Source: Bursaphelenchus xylophilus (lineage: Eukaryota; Nematoda; Chromadorea; Rhabditida; Aphelenchoididae). From it: 64,000 bases of DNA. A program made the translations under genes and the position numbers. The notes beneath the pieces are model-generated. The model made no database searches. It saw only the letters and a program-made list of their open reading frames with translations, and was not told the DNA's origin. Position 1 is the stretch's first letter; each line of letters starts with the position of its first letter. The stretch covers positions 12,076,116-12,140,115 of the forward strand of contig CAJFCV020000002.1 of NCBI GenBank assembly GCA_904066235.2. Reading direction: 5' to 3'. This document shows, one piece after another, positions 22,923 through 37,027 of the stretch.

Positions 22923-22935
22923 TTCGTTGATGAAG
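22923..22935. other. Axis (spacer) of the giant inverted repeat
   Basis: A 13-base spacer (TTCGTTGATGAAG) between GTGGT at 22918-22922 and its complement ACCAC at 22936-22940. It lies inside the sixth visible exon of the methionine synthase reductase gene. No intervening unique DNA of useful size. Confidence 0.9.
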
Positions 22936-24230
22936 ACCACAAGAATCAAGGCGCGGTCTTCTCCCAGGCGACTTGTGTAGCGCAAGCGGCGAAGTCATCG
23001 TGTCCTGCCGCGTAATATCAAATCAATATGCGACTAATTTTTTTGACGCGCCCTACACTAGTCGCCGATCGGTGGAGGAAACAGATTCAAAAAAATGAGT
23101 CAGGAGGTCTGTTACACTGATTGAACTTAATTATCTCAAAAACTAACTCTCACCAATTAACGGTAATCTTGAAATTCGCTGCACCATCACGATTCAACAG
23201 CCTTCTTCTTTCCTTTGGATCTGAGCAACCTTCGGCTAAGGTTACAACAAAAATTGATAAGATTCTTACGAACAATGCGTTCAAATCGTCGGCACACGCC
23301 AGTATCAAGTAATAGGAAGTCAGGATACACTGATACTTGTCGGTCTTATATGAGGCTGTCTTGCCAGGAGTCTTCTGAACCGTAGAAATTTACTGTTGGG
23401 TTCGCGGAGGTCAGAGTCGAGCCAGCGTCCGGCGCTTTCGGCGTTGGAACAAATGACGTAAAGCTGTCATAAATTGGCTGATTTAAATTCGCATCGAGAA
23501 ACTGAAATTTCGAACTTTCGAGGCCTCGGTTCGGCTCAGATCTCTTCAGTAGATGCACTGTGCGATCGAAGGGCGACCTAGCAATCTCAGGTCGCTCCAT
23601 TCTTACTGGTGGTGGAGTCTGGAGTGAAAAGACTACAGATGAGTGCTTGGACTCGATTTAAGGCAAGACCATAAGAAAAAGTCTACTCTACTCTTGCTCA
23701 CAAAACAATCTAACTCAACTCAAAAAATGCAAAAGAATTTAAAAAAATTACTCACAAATTCAGGACTCTCGGATATAACTATACGAAACACGAATTCCGC
23801 AAAACGTACGTTCCTGAAAGAAACAAATTATTAAGAAATCGAAACAAAAATAAACCCAAATCTTGCGACAAAATTTAGCGTAGTCAAAAAAATATTTCAA
23901 TGTCGTCATCTATTGTAAATCTAGATTAATATTGACATCTTCTTGTTTTTTTACTCGACGAAATTTTGAGTGATGCCGCGTCACATAACCTAGCCCTCTT
24001 CAAAGCAGCTGCACGATTGCCGTGATTCGCAAATCAAAAAACACTTTTGTAAAAATTTGAATCTCACCGAAATTGCGGGAGGAATCGATGGCTAAATGAG
24101 AAGGCTGATATGTTGAAGAAAGTCATGAAACCAGCCCTCAAGTGTCTATTGGCCGTAGTCAGGCGTAATATTTGGCCCCGTCAACTGGCGTTCGTTCATT
24201 CAGACGTATAAAAGCCTAGTGGACAGTGTC
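22936..24230 (-). pseudogene. Damaged mirror copy of methionine synthase reductase
   Basis: Reverse complement of 21327-22922. Exon pieces are recognisable (for example the mirror of the SVIDLLIHFESC exon near 23075-23125 and of the large exon near 23346-23610) but frames are interrupted. Confidence 0.85.
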
Positions 24231-24239
24231 AGAGGTTCT

Positions 24240-25875
24240 CACCCCGGGATGCCGAATTTCTAGCAGATCTGATTTTATAACTTCTTCCAGTCTATTTCGC
24301 AAACTTGTATCGAAGACACCAATAGCGATTCGGAAATAAACAAAAAAGCAAAAATATCATCGGAGATGATAAACGAACGCGATAAAATGTGAAATTTGAT
24401 TCAAAAACGTCCTCTTCAAAAAACTTTTCCCCGCCTCCCCAGGCTTAACAGCTGCCTCGTCGAATTGGCCACAGGAGCAATCCTTCAAGTTAGGACTAAT
24501 ATCCATTCGTCGGCCGCAAATACCTTTTGAAGAACAGAAATCAAATTATTTTTTGTTACGATCCCAACACGAAACTTCTACTGAACAGAGGCCTAGAAAG
24601 AAATTATTGCTAAAGCAGAAGAAGGAACGATCGCCAGGCGCCACAGACTTGGAAAATTAAAACAAAATGTTTAAACAGCCGTTTTGGATCAACCTGATCT
24701 CTTCGCTCACTGGAAGAAAGAAGTGAGTCGAGTTACCGAACCGTGATCGTTTCTCCCGCCGTCATTCCTGTCTGTACAAAAAATACGAAATATAAATCTC
24801 TCACAAGAATTATCGTAAATCTCTAGCCATCCCCAATAGACAGAGAATACGCATGATTGTGTTAAAAACTGACAAGTCAACGGAAAACGTGAAAATCAAA
24901 ATTTTCATCCACATTCGCAAAAAAGCTGTCTACGATCGCAGAAAAAAGCTTCTATAAGAAGGACCTGCACACAACTTGCGAATTTTTTTTTCTGTTCTGA
25001 AAACAGATCCGTTGACACAAAAAAGAAATGATAGCAGGCAACATGTAAGATAGAGCCCTCTCGATGTTTGTACACAATTATAAACGACAAGGCTACTTAT
25101 TGTGAAGGCGATCCGCATCGAGACTGAAGAAATACGAAATTTTGACAATTCTCATTTTCTGACGTTTTCGTCGCGAAAATAATCGGAACGAACAGAATAA
25201 TCTGAGGCCATTAATAAGACGCTTTTGGACGCGGCTTGTCACAAAATTAGCGTCCAATGAATAGATCGAAATAATATACGATCAGTAAATATTTATGAAC
25301 CTCATGGGTAAAAGGAGCGGGTGATAATCAGAAGATCGAATCGTTCAAGCCTGTGGTGCTGAATGCAATAGATAATCACTTGATCTCAAACGTCTATCAA
25401 GCATACAAAAGAATAGGGTTCAGATAGTATCACATCTGGCAATGTCAAACACACAGAAATCAATTTAGTGTGAGGCTACCACGTTCTAGTGCAATGCCCT
25501 TCTCTCTTCATTACTAATCTCACCTCGACTCTAGAATTAACAACTTGAATGTTGTGTGTCACTTCTACTTTTGAGGAGAAGTTTCCACAGCCACTTTCCC
25601 CGCATCATCGACGCCTTTTCCAAAAATTTCACTGATAAAAAATCTTTCTTCTCTAACCCAATCCCAAAAGTATTTTTCATCATACCTCAAAATCATACAT
25701 TTGGTGATTATACGGCTCCACAAGATCGATGAGCCTGCCAAAATAACATCAAACCATATTTCGAGGAGCGTGGAGAAAACACACACAAAACCATCTGTAA
25801 TAGCCAACCTTACCGTCGTTGCTTGCAAAACATCCAGCATTCTAAAATGGCAAGCCCCTATCAACTTTTTTGTAA
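24240..25875 (+). pseudogene. Damaged mirror of the uncertain LDL-receptor-like stretch
   Basis: Matches the reverse complement of about 19360-21240. The mirror of the 3' flank near 19356-19400 is clear at 25822-25875. Frames are broken throughout. Confidence 0.7.
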
Positions 25876-25977
25876 AACAAAAAGACAACAATGTCCCAGA
25901 CGGCAAACAAGAACAAAAAATGAAAAAATAACCAAGTACAACGAACTAATTGGAAAGTTAACCAGATCTTGATGTGT

Positions 25978-26920
25978 TTAGCCGACGATCCGCTCGTTCT
26001 TTATTGTGAACATTCCACTAATAGGAAGAGAACAGCTGATGAATAAAAACGACACCAGCTGTCATCAGCAGGCGCAGCGCCTCCATGTCCGCTTCAAGGA
26101 GATCGACTGAAGTAGACAAAGAGTAATAAATTCACCATGGATTCCTTCCGCGCCGGAAGGAGTTGGAAGTGTTTGTGGTAATAACAACGACGGACTCACC
26201 AAATTGGCTGACGCCTCCAAATAAGGTGTTGTGTAACAGCAAGCATTATCACAGCATTTAACCCCCGCAATGAAATAAAATTCCGACAAATCAAGCAAAA
26301 ACTCAAGCGATCTGGTGCACCTCAGAAAAGAAAATTCATGCAAATTCCCTTCTGGTAAAATTCGGCGCTAAAATAACCTCTCGGTGGTGAAACGCCTGCC
26401 CCACGGTGCCGCTGTCGCCATATAAGGTTTACAATAGTTAATCCGAGGAGAACCTCTTCGTTCAATAAAGCTGTGCTACGGTAATTTTGTTATTTTCAGG
26501 TGTATAGCCTATTGACCACACGTGGCGACAAGCGGCCAAATCGGCCGGCCAGTGTTGGCTTTTGATTGCTGCCAAATGCAAAGATAAGAAGACAAATTTC
26601 AGCAGCGTTATTTGTTTTTCCCGGGAGAAGAAAACAACTAAAACGTACTGGCTTTAGATATCTAGAACTACGTCACGCCAAAAATTTGAACAGGTGCAGA
26701 AGAATGTTAAATTGAATAATCAAATAATAAATTCATGGAGTTTTGTAATAACGGCAAACGATGTCGAGCTTCTCCTACCATAAAAGCCAAAAGCAAAGTC
26801 GAAACACTGGAAATTCTGTGATAATCAGCTGCTTGAAAAGGCGGCGCACTTCCGATGGGATTCGTCTACGCAGGTTCAGCAAATTTTCCGGACTCACAGA
26901 AAACTGAATTGATCGCCCAT
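25978..26920 (-). pseudogene. Damaged mirror copy of TOM40
   Basis: Mirror of 17911-19211: the start codon mirrors at 26918-26920 and the stop at 25978-25980. Length is 943 bases against 1301 in the left arm. Short TOM40-like pieces can be followed but the frame shifts repeatedly, and intron sequence is as recognisable as exon sequence. Confidence 0.9.
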
Positions 26921-27735
26921 CGCTTATCTAATTTCACAAGTGGAAAATCCACGTGCTGAAATCAGCAGTTTTCTGAAAAGATAAACATAAATACGAAAAT
27001 GCGAGACTTCTGGGTGATAAATATGATAGAAAAGCTGGAAAATCAAATCAGAATCCTTGCTTCAAAAACTAGGCTAGAAAATCACCCATATATAACGCAA
27101 GCAAACTTACGACTTCTAAAAATACGATGAAATCTCTTGCAATCCAAAAAACAGGAATCAAAACGGTCAGCTTCGTAGGCACTATAGTATCCCTTGTTAT
27201 AAAAAACATTTCAACTTCTCTAGAATTTGATAAATAATCGGTAATAATCAGCTTAAGTATTCAAAATTCAAATTTTACACTCATTGGAAGTGAAATATCA
27301 TGTAAAATACGAAATAAAAGTTTTACGAGATTTTTTGTTTTTCGAGGTCATTTCAACTAGCATATCAGTGGGCAAAGCGCGAAGGTTAAAAAGGAGAGGA
27401 GGACGAGTTTTACTACGCCTTGGAGTACAGATTCTCCGCGTGATACACTCACTTCTGTTGACGCGAATAGAGCGCTGGCTTTGCTCGATCCCCATCCCAT
27501 TCATAGAAAAAAGGACCCGAAGCAAAGCTGGAAACATTTTCGAGGCGTTTTTATCGCTTCAAACACGTCGATCAATATTTCAACATATTTTAGCACGATA
27601 AGAGAATAGTCACCGGTATTAGCTAAATGGCAAGTCGAAAGTCATGAAAGAAATTGAACAAAGGGAAAAATTCACGAAGTCTAAATAGTCATAAATATAA
27701 ACCCTCCAGTATCAGAAGTCTCGGCAAACAAAAAT

Positions 27736-29388
27736 CAGACGGAATTTTCGTTGATAGCAGAACGTTCTTCGATCTTCACGATACGTATAAGTTCTGACAA
27801 TCATCATTCGTCGACTCACGCTGATACTTTTTCTGGAACAAAGTTGTGGTGACCAGTATATTCATCTTCTCGTCAAGATACGGCCGCAGCGAACCTCTCT
27901 AACTAGACCCAGATACCACACAGTATGATTGGATACAGGAAATTGAAAACACAGTAACCGAGTTCTTCATTCTTGATATTTTTCTCTTTTTACTTGGCCT
28001 TTAAGCTGCGCTAAACATAATAATGCGAAGAAAAATAATGCGAATATTGACAATGACTTTCTCAACATTTATATTGCAGGTCGTGAACGGCAAAAGTCAT
28101 TCGAATTCCCCAGCCTTTTCAGAAAACATTGATCAGCGGCATTCATTTGACTCCAGCATAATAAATAATAGAACATTCTTTGATTGGGAGAACCACCGAA
28201 TTACAAAAATTTGATTTTGTCGGACGCACTCACAATCAGTTGGGGAGAATTAATAGAATGACAGTTTGGTAAACTGACAGTGCTGTGTCACCACATCCAT
28301 CCGATAACTTGTTGTTGGAGGAAGTAGCCAAAAATCGATGCAACCTAATGAGCGACCTACATTTATTTAGCGAATTAGACTTTCGTTGATATTTGTGCAA
28401 ATCAATGTTGTTAATCTTTTTTCGTGTTCTCGTCGTTCTCTGGATCCATTACATAACTTTGATGACTGCTAAATGATGTGTATCGGGAGTTCACAAACCT
28501 CACCGAAATCACTGTAATTTCTATGGCGGTGTATTTTTTTCGTGGGTTTATGCGGATTGAGCACAAATAACGAGGATCGACTGAAATGTTTTAAAAAATG
28601 AACGCTTGCTTGCACGACGAAGCCATCTCGGTAGGCCAATTTTGCTTCGCAGGCATTGAAAAGTGAGTTGCCGTTGCTCTCCACACATCGTATAATATCC
28701 GTGATTCAACGTAATCCGTCATGTTGCATAATGAGTGATCGCAATTTCCTACACAAGAAAATCAAATATCTTTCGCATGTAATCCCGTTCTTATGGTAAT
28801 AAAATGACGGCTATCAACCGCTTTTCTTACGCATTTAGGTTGGTCGTGCTCAGACATACTGAAAAAAAGCGATCCAACGAAAAAAATATTATAAAAAATG
28901 ACAATACAGCCTTTACAGCATATATGTAATTCCAGGCCGCCGGCTACGCTCCCAAATCTACATTTTACTCGACCAACAATGGGAGAATAAATAGTTATCA
29001 CGACGTCGCCCTGGCGGCGCTGGCTGACTGCGCGTCGTTCAATCTGTGTCAAGCGGTCTCAAGAACACAAAAGGGAAGTATGCCGTTGGGGTGGAACAGC
29101 TTATCGCCTTCACAGAAAATCGCAAGTATTCGCCTTCCAAATCATCTAAAAACAAGAAAAACAATATGCTTCTATTCTGGTCTTGCCGTAAACTTCGAAC
29201 ACCTGTCACCGGCCACGACCGTTCTGCAAAAACTTCCGATATACAAAAACCAGGCTCCTCTTACGAGTGTACAATGTTACATTCGATTTCTATCAACGAC
29301 GGTGGAATATATCATTCGTTTGGCTTCGGTGTCGAAAACCCTGATATGACGGGATTCTCTTAGGAGTATGCCGGTTTTTCCTCTAAGC
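27736..29388 (-). pseudogene. Damaged mirror of the unrecognised eight-exon gene
   Basis: Mirror of 15022-16999. Both ends are recognisable (the stop region near 27736, the start region near 29385). No long open frame remains. Confidence 0.88.
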
Positions 29389-29775
29389 GGTTTAAATCTG
29401 AAATATAGAATAGGCAATAAGGCCAAACGTGGGTAACGTAAAAAAATTGTTGCAAACATGATCTAAAATCAAAACTCTCTTGAGACAGCAAGCAAAACAT
29501 TCAGTTGCTTTTCACGACAAAAATCACCATTTAGCCTCCGACTCAGAACGGGCAGTGGTCTCGACAACTCCCCGAATAGCAATAAATTCACAAATTCTCT
29601 AATCCAAAATGGATATAACGAATTTTGTCGCAGCGTGGACATAAACGGCCGTCCTGTCGCTGCTCTCTCCTTGTCCTCGCCGCTCGACCAATTTCTTTGC
29701 ACGCGCGAGTGCACCTATCTGGGATAATCTGCAAGCTACTAAAATATTAGTGGAAAAAGACGGTGCAAATTGACA

Positions 29776-30169
29776 AGGGAAAGTTACTTGAAGTGTGACG
29801 CTCGAGATTTTTGATGAAACTTTAACAAATTTAGAATTTTTTTCTAAGATTATAATGCTGAAGTCTAATAAAACGCTTTGCAGAAACAGCCGAAGATTTT
29901 AGATCGAAAGTCGACATGCTTTCGGCACGAAAGTTTCTTTCAACCGTAAAAAATAATCATTTCTACAAAAAATAAAAAATTTTCCATCTGCAAGCCCTGC
30001 CAAGTTATGGCCAAAAAAGCGGTTTTCCTCTCTGACCCTGTCTCCGTTGAGTGCGTGCTCTCTCGCATTAAAGTGTTCTAAAAGCACTTATTTTCAGAGT
30101 TAGTCCATACCGATATTGAGTAAAATTTAAAGAAAATCTGAGCGCATATCACACTGAGTACTTCCCCTG
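29776..30169. mobile_element. Damaged mirror of the 35-bp TIR element
   Basis: Mirror of 14125-14573. Its two terminal repeats now differ from each other clearly more than the two repeats of the left-arm copy do, which shows the damage came after the arms formed. Confidence 0.85.
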
Positions 30170-33018
30170 TGAAGTATACGACATGTGTGTATAAAACTGC
30201 TGTCCTGTTTGAATCAGGCGCGACGTACATGATGGAAAATTTTAAATTGATCGTTTTTATTTCAGCGATGATGTTCAAGACCTAAAACACGGCGAAAATT
30301 TGAGAACGTGGAGCAATTGCAAATCACGTATTCATCATTATCATGAGTTATCTACATCCAAATACATTTCTTTGGACGTTTAGAGTAACTACACTAATAC
30401 CATATCCAACTTCAGAAAGAAAGTGTATGTTTGCCTTGAGTTTACAAAATGGCCTTATCAGCGTCAGAAAACAAGATAAGTCAACAGGGAATTTATTATT
30501 AACAATATGATTTGGAGTAAAGTGTCGTGATTACTATATTGAGCTACCGTCGTCTGGTATCATTTATCAATCTCTAAATGCATAGTTAATTGTGTTTTGG
30601 GACTAACAAGGATGCAACTGTTCATTTTGTGTATAACCTCAAGGTTGTGTATTCCATAGTGTATTCACTAAAGCTATTTTCTTCGAATAGAGACATTCAG
30701 CCGATGTATGCGCACTTTTCCACTAATTAAGCCAATCGTCCTGTCTTCTGTGAATCTATTTAATTTTCGTCTCACCCAACTCACGGTCATGAAATGTAAG
30801 TGTCAGCAGGTAAGAAAAGTAATCTTCCTGCTTGAACAGCTATGGGAATAAAATCTACCATACCAATACTTCTCTCCCACTAAAACTAATGAATACTTAG
30901 AGAAAGAGATATAATGGAAAACGAAAAATAAAGTCGCGCAATTACTGAGTGGAAATTTTTTTCATGTGTAGCTATATTTATGCTTCGGTATGGAAACAAA
31001 AGCCCAAGAAGTCAGCGTTCCTAAGACGACAAAGAAGATTGAAGCATTTAAAAAACACATTTACAATACGAGCTTAAGTGATGGACTAATAACGGGATCG
31101 GCGATTCCCACACACTAGTCAAAGATTTATGAAAATTTTACCTTATAAAAGACCTTTTAAAGAGAGTAAAATAGAGAACAATTAAAGAAAATCTCGAGTT
31201 AGTGAAAACAGTCAGCTTTTTTCAGATGAGGACCCGCCGCCCGCCGACGGAAAAATTAGGTAATTTGGTGTATCAGGGTATGAAGTAGCCGACAACAAGG
31301 AGGAGGGAGAGAGAGCTCTCCAAATTTCACGAGAACAGTGCCTTCACGGTAAGGCTGCTAGAAAACACAGACATCTGGAGGGCAGCCGCCGGAGCGCGAG
31401 AGAAGAAACGTCAGGCCCGGCAACCCGCGCAACAATGTCAACTCGAAAATAAAACAACTCTAACGCGCAACGAGGACGTAACTGAATCGCGCTGCACGAC
31501 TCTCTTTTTCGCTTCGATCGCCAAAACAAAAGTCCTTATTTCTCCAGTCTTTCGTCCTTCTGTGATGTTTTAAGCTCGAGATTTGTCGATAATCACGCCG
31601 GCATGAAACAAAACTAACTATTCTGCATTCTTTACGACCAACGAAATAAATTGTTTTATTTGTTAAGAAACTTCGTTGTTCTGTGTGCAACTCTTCAACG
31701 TTTTGTAGTTTCGTGATTGTTGCTACGGCAGAGTTACAAAAAGAAACTCAGTCAAAAAAGAGACAAATTCAGATTCCGAAGCAGAGGCCCGTAGACGCTC
31801 CCTGAGGCGAGGATCAAACTCCGCAAGAACTCACCAATAAATAACAAATCAGAGTCAAAATGCCAATTATTGTAAACCAGCAAATCACCACATCGCTATC
31901 TCCATTTAACTAATAAACACATTAAAGCGTCAGGTATCATGAAACTTTTGGAACCATGTCGTACTACTAACTCACCTAACCGTAGGTTGCAAAATCTTTG
32001 AAAGATTGGTATGTTCACTAAAGCGCATGATGGAAACCGAAATGAATAATTGAGTTCAAATCCGGAATCGGCATGCGTTTATCCACATATAAAATAGACA
32101 ACAGGAATCTAAAGTTCTACTTGCCCTTTTCCCATGATATAAACAACCAATTAATTGTAAGTTAAAACTGGCAAACTCTAGTTACAAATCAAAAAACAAA
32201 TTTACATGGGCAGCTGATCGGAAGTCGAGTTTCTAAGTTAACAAAAAAGTTGAGAGGATAAAATGGGTAGGCGATGAAGCGTAAAAATAGTTGCCTGCAT
32301 TCGCACAACTAATTGATACTGCGGCCAATCGATTTCTGAACGACAAAAAGGAGTTAGGTATCTCCAATGCGGAACGATGCGTAATAACAACGATACAAGC
32401 AATCGAATGACTAAACAATTATACTCTCCAAAAAAATTTAAAAAGCGTCTGCAATTCCTTCAAAACGCCCGGAAAACTGGACCACGGCAAAGTTAAAGCG
32501 CACTGTTATAGCAACGCCGCAATACAAAGAGTGCAGTCCGATTAAATGCTGTAAATGGCAAAGCATGTCTTGTCAGCAACCGAGATACTACTGTATAAAA
32601 AAATAACGCGACAAGTTGACCAGACGACAATTTTTGCTGTCCCTATTTATCAGATAGACGATTCAAAAATTCTGAACCAAAATTATGTGCTACTCGGAAA
32701 ATCATCACGCGTTGCCACGAATACTTTGATTTATTTTTCTTCAAAACTGCAGCGAAACGCAACTGTAGGAGAATTTTCGAGAAGGTTGGAGTGAGACTAA
32801 CTGACCCAAAATAGCAGCAGCTTTTCACTCAATTTGCAAGGATATTCGTTGTCGATCGTTCCTAAGATTTTGGGAAGGACGTTTTACAATTTTTTCTGAT
32901 GTTTGCTTTTTTTATCTGATCTTTGTAATGTTCTACCTTTTCTGAAAATTTTTCGCTTCCTTTCGTTTCCAGTTGCGTTTCATGTGAGAATCTTGAAAAT
33001 GGCAACAACTTATTTCAG
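30170..33018. other. Damaged mirror of the long intergenic region
   Basis: Follows the reverse complement of 10604-14124 at reduced length; no gene seen. The GA-rich tract near 31300-31320 mirrors the CT-rich tract at 12776. Confidence 0.6.
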
Positions 33019-35704
33019 GATCTACGATAAATATAAATGATTTATTAACAGGAAATTTAGTTTGGTCGCAACCATTGTTGCTATCACTTTAGAGTAAGTT
33101 TTGGTGAATTTTTTGTACGTTTAATGAACGGAAGATGAAATATATTTCTATTCTGTTTTCGAAATAAACAGACGGTACGTACCCGGCGGCAGACAAGCTC
33201 ACCAAAACCTAAAATCGTGAGTTCTATCTACGAACTCAGAACATCACATGAAATAACTACCTATACATACTCTTGGCTATTTTATGAAATGTCGAGGAGG
33301 CGATAATCCACAAGAACCGTTGCGATTCTCCAACAAATGTTGAGTGGACGAGTTGGTGAACCTGAACCGATGCAGCAACGTAATTCAACAACATATTATT
33401 CCAGCTGTCGGCTTCAAATGAAATACCGCAGATTGCTGTGGTCAGACCACATCAAAAGTCAACTGAACGTTCTACAAGTACCCCCATACTTCTTCCCAGC
33501 AAGAACCGATTGACGGAAATGCAGAGCCAGGTTGGGCCCACGTCTTTTAGGCTTTTTTCTGTGTTTAAGGTTATAGCTCTTTACCGAAGCTAACCCGGAA
33601 CAGTTTAAAAATCAACTGCGAATTTACTATTGATCGGATTAGGGTTATGCCGGGATGTATCGTATGGCCTTCTGCATCTTCTCGGCCTATTCTCTTGGCC
33701 TTTTCAAACATTTCATTGCTATGGGGCTCAGGTCGAGGAAACGTCAGAAGTCGGCGAGCCAAAACATCGGGGATGAAATCACGAAGAAAAGACAGCGATA
33801 ACTAACTGAAGATAATTCCGCACGCATCGACACGTGAAGGTGACGTGTTTTATTTGAATTTCTACTGTAATTCTTCCTTTTTTAAGGATAACAGAGAACG
33901 AATGAAACAACTATATTATTTCACAATGCCAGAAGCTTCCTCGAAAATCAGTAGATTTTGTCTTTCCAATTCGAAGTTAAAAAAACTTTTCGGAGATCAG
34001 CATGAATTTTGTATTTTCTAAAAATAAGCTTGTATTGTTTCGCTTTGATATTCTCTTGGTTTTTAGGACAATTTCTGGTATGCTAATCGTGTACATGCAT
34101 CTTTTGAATCTAATAACTTTCTCTCGAAGTATATCTCGAAATTGAAAATCACATTATGGCGAAAGAAGATGAAACGAAACCATCGGATGAACAAGAACGG
34201 CGAAAAAAATGAAGAAATTATTACTTAGCAACTTCTACTTCCATCTTTTGCTGGAAATCTAAAAGTGGAAATCACGTCCAAGTAGGCCGATTCCGACGAT
34301 GAGTAAGGTACGTATGAATAGATGTACAAAAAAGACTCTTTATAAGACAGAAACAGAAGAATCTGAAGGCATACATAATATCATTGTAAACGAAAGAGAG
34401 GCCGAAAAACAACAAGCAAAGTTGAAAAAACTTGATTGGAAAAGAGTGAGTTGAAAATTCGCTGCGAAAATACCCAATATTCCGAGATGGTAACTTAATT
34501 TTATCGAAAAATAATTTTCCTAATTTTAGTGACTGACTCTCGAAAGCGAATCTTTGGATCAAGCCTACTAGCAACACTTCTGATTTCTCTGAAACCCGAT
34601 GACCTGAATGGAGTCGATCTCCACGACCGAAATTAGCGAGGATCCGTCGATCTTCTGGGACGAACCAATAGAAGCGGACGATTACTCTACTTGGACGCAA
34701 ACGAGGGTTCCAAGATTGACAAAAGCAAGCTTTTGGAACCAGATTACGTCTCACCTTCTTTGAAATTGAACTGCACAAATTTTGAAAACATGCTCATCCA
34801 AGAATCGGCACAGCATGAAACAGGCCAGCAAATGGAAAACAACAAAAGAAATACAACTAAAAAATTTGAGTTTCTACGAGCTTCTTTTTAGACGAAAGAC
34901 CGACAACAAAAGGACTCCGGGGCTGATATGAGTTCTGGCGTGTCAATGTGTTTTTGTTGTGTTGAGGTCTGGTTTACTCGTCTTACTCCATCGACTTCGC
35001 GCGCTCCCCAGCTTCGAGCAGATATGTCATTCAGCAAGATTGCTTCGAAAATCCGTATGCTACTCCGTCTCACAACCTGTCTGTTGCAAGAGAGATCTGT
35101 CCCCACCGCATCTACAGCGAAAACGAAGATAACGATGATGAGACCAGCCTGGAAACGCAAAAATCCCAATGAAGTGTGGACATTGTCTAGAGCATTCAAA
35201 GTGTGTCGGCTCCACCTCAGAACCACAAAAAGTCGAGAAATAAACTTTTGAGTACGCAAACGAAAAACATAAAGAATCAAAAATCTAACTCGAAAAATGC
35301 GGTTCCAAAAACCCAGAGGACATAAGTTAATAGTGTGATTGAATATCAAATTGTTTAGTAAAACAGCATATTGTGGACTTTCGCATCGAAAGAAAACAGA
35401 TGCGGCGAAACAAACGATAGAAATTGATCTGGAACAGTCGGCAGAAAGACTTCTTCTCTTCTTCGGACCGGAAACTCTTCCGGCAAATAGAGATTGACAG
35501 AACCATCTCTTCGAGTAGGTTAAATAAGCAAATACGATTCTTCCCCTTAGGTGCCGAAAATACGTCGTTCTCAGAGAGCCGGAACGAGAACTATCGAATG
35601 GGTCAATGTTCAATGCTGCGACAGAAATGATTCCTGTATATACTTGCTCTTCAGAAAACGAAGTCTTTAGACCGTCAAACAGGCTTACCCCTCGGCACTC
35701 ATGA
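33019..35704 (+). pseudogene. Damaged mirror of the PHD-finger-like gene
   Basis: Mirror of 7187-10603. The first exon seen begins after TATTTCAG at 33018 and the stop mirrors at 35702-35704. Frames are broken; the PHD-like end has lost its regular Cys/His spacing. Confidence 0.88.
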
Positions 35705-35785
35705 CTGTACGTTACGTCAATTCATTTTACTGTTCAATTTGATTTTCTTATAATAACACAATTCCTTATCAACTCGCTTGGTATT

Positions 35786-35930
35786 CTATCAGTCTGTCGG
35801 AAAATACGTCGCAAAAATGTCTCGCCTCGCCGCTATCGCGCACCAAATTCCAAGCCGCGGCTTGCAGTCGCAAAACGATGACGAGCTCGGGCGCGACGAT
35901 CCACTTCGTTTTTTCCCGACAGACCGATAG
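35786..35930. mobile_element. Damaged mirror of the hairpin MITE
   Basis: Mirror of 6949-7108, 145 bases instead of 160. CTATCAGTCTGTCGGAAAA at one end and CCCGACAGACCGATAG at the other remain clear. Confidence 0.85.
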
Positions 35931-36042
35931 AAAATTTAGGTTTATATTAGATTTATTCGAGTATTGCAAAAAATTAAAGTGAAAAAACGACAAAAAATAT
36001 ACTGGATAGAACAGCGAAGGATAGCGTTGGATGGAGAAGTTT

Positions 36043-36466
36043 TTATAACCTAGTTTTAGTAGTAAACATGGCAGCCTTTATAACGGTATCATCGTTTGAG
36101 ACGACGGTGTTTGTCATTTCGATTCTTACACTTCGTAGTTTCCATTTAGTCAATCAAAATACCCTCCCGCAGCGCACAAAGAGGCGATCCCCAACTGAAA
36201 CTCTGAACTTTATCGTCTGGCTTTCTGAAGAAATTTTGACCATCAAAACCAAAAACTGAGAGTCGCTACTACCCCTCGCTAACCCCAAGGCCCACGGAAA
36301 TCAAATGAAGAATATAGGCCGAGTCTAAACAAACCCAGGCCTGCGCCGCCAAAGCCCCGCCGAAAATACCGAGATGGACGATCCTACCCTCGAGGACCAC
36401 AGAGATGCCTCCAACAGCGCTTGAAGGATTAACCGGGCCAAGCCAGTATGACCAATAAAAGTTCAT
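36043..36466 (-). pseudogene. Damaged mirror of the Gly-rich secreted protein
   Basis: Mirror of 6317-6807. The start codon mirrors at 36464-36466 and the Gly-rich part survives only in pieces. Confidence 0.88.
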
Positions 36467-37027
36467 ATTTAATTAAGCAAATAGAATTCACTGTAGTTCG
36501 TTTATAATATCGAACGAAATTACACGAAAATGTACTGATAATGGGCTTTCTTCAAAAAGAATTATCCCAAGCCGACGTTTCCAAAAAGAAACTCAATGCA
36601 AATTTCCTTTACCCAAATACCAAAACACTTGACGCACAGTATCCATGAAAAACTCCTTCGTATGTTTTGTATCTGGGAATTAATTGCGCAAAGCTATTGT
36701 ATGGGTTTGAGACGATCAAAATGAAAATAAAAATGCAGTGGAAACTTGGAGATTTCGCGTGAAAATAGGATTCACAAGGCTCTAAAAACAACGACAAATA
36801 AGCATCTGACTATTACGTTTTTCCAAAAGCTCATTATTCCGCGTTGCGGTCGTGAACCCCTGATTGAGATGTCAGACATCCGAAGTCTGGCGATTTTGAA
36901 GGAATAACATGTTGCCGTAACGTCACGGTGAAATGGTCGACGAGACGGCCGCGAGCTTTCGAGTTCTCGAGATTATGTTGTAATTCTGATCAACAATAAA
37001 ATAAAAAGCTTTGTGTAAATACTTGAG
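36467..37027 (+). other. Damaged mirror of 5710-6316
   Basis: Mirror of the spacer and possible small gene between the third protease and the Gly-rich gene. The long frame seen in the left arm is not preserved. Confidence 0.6.
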
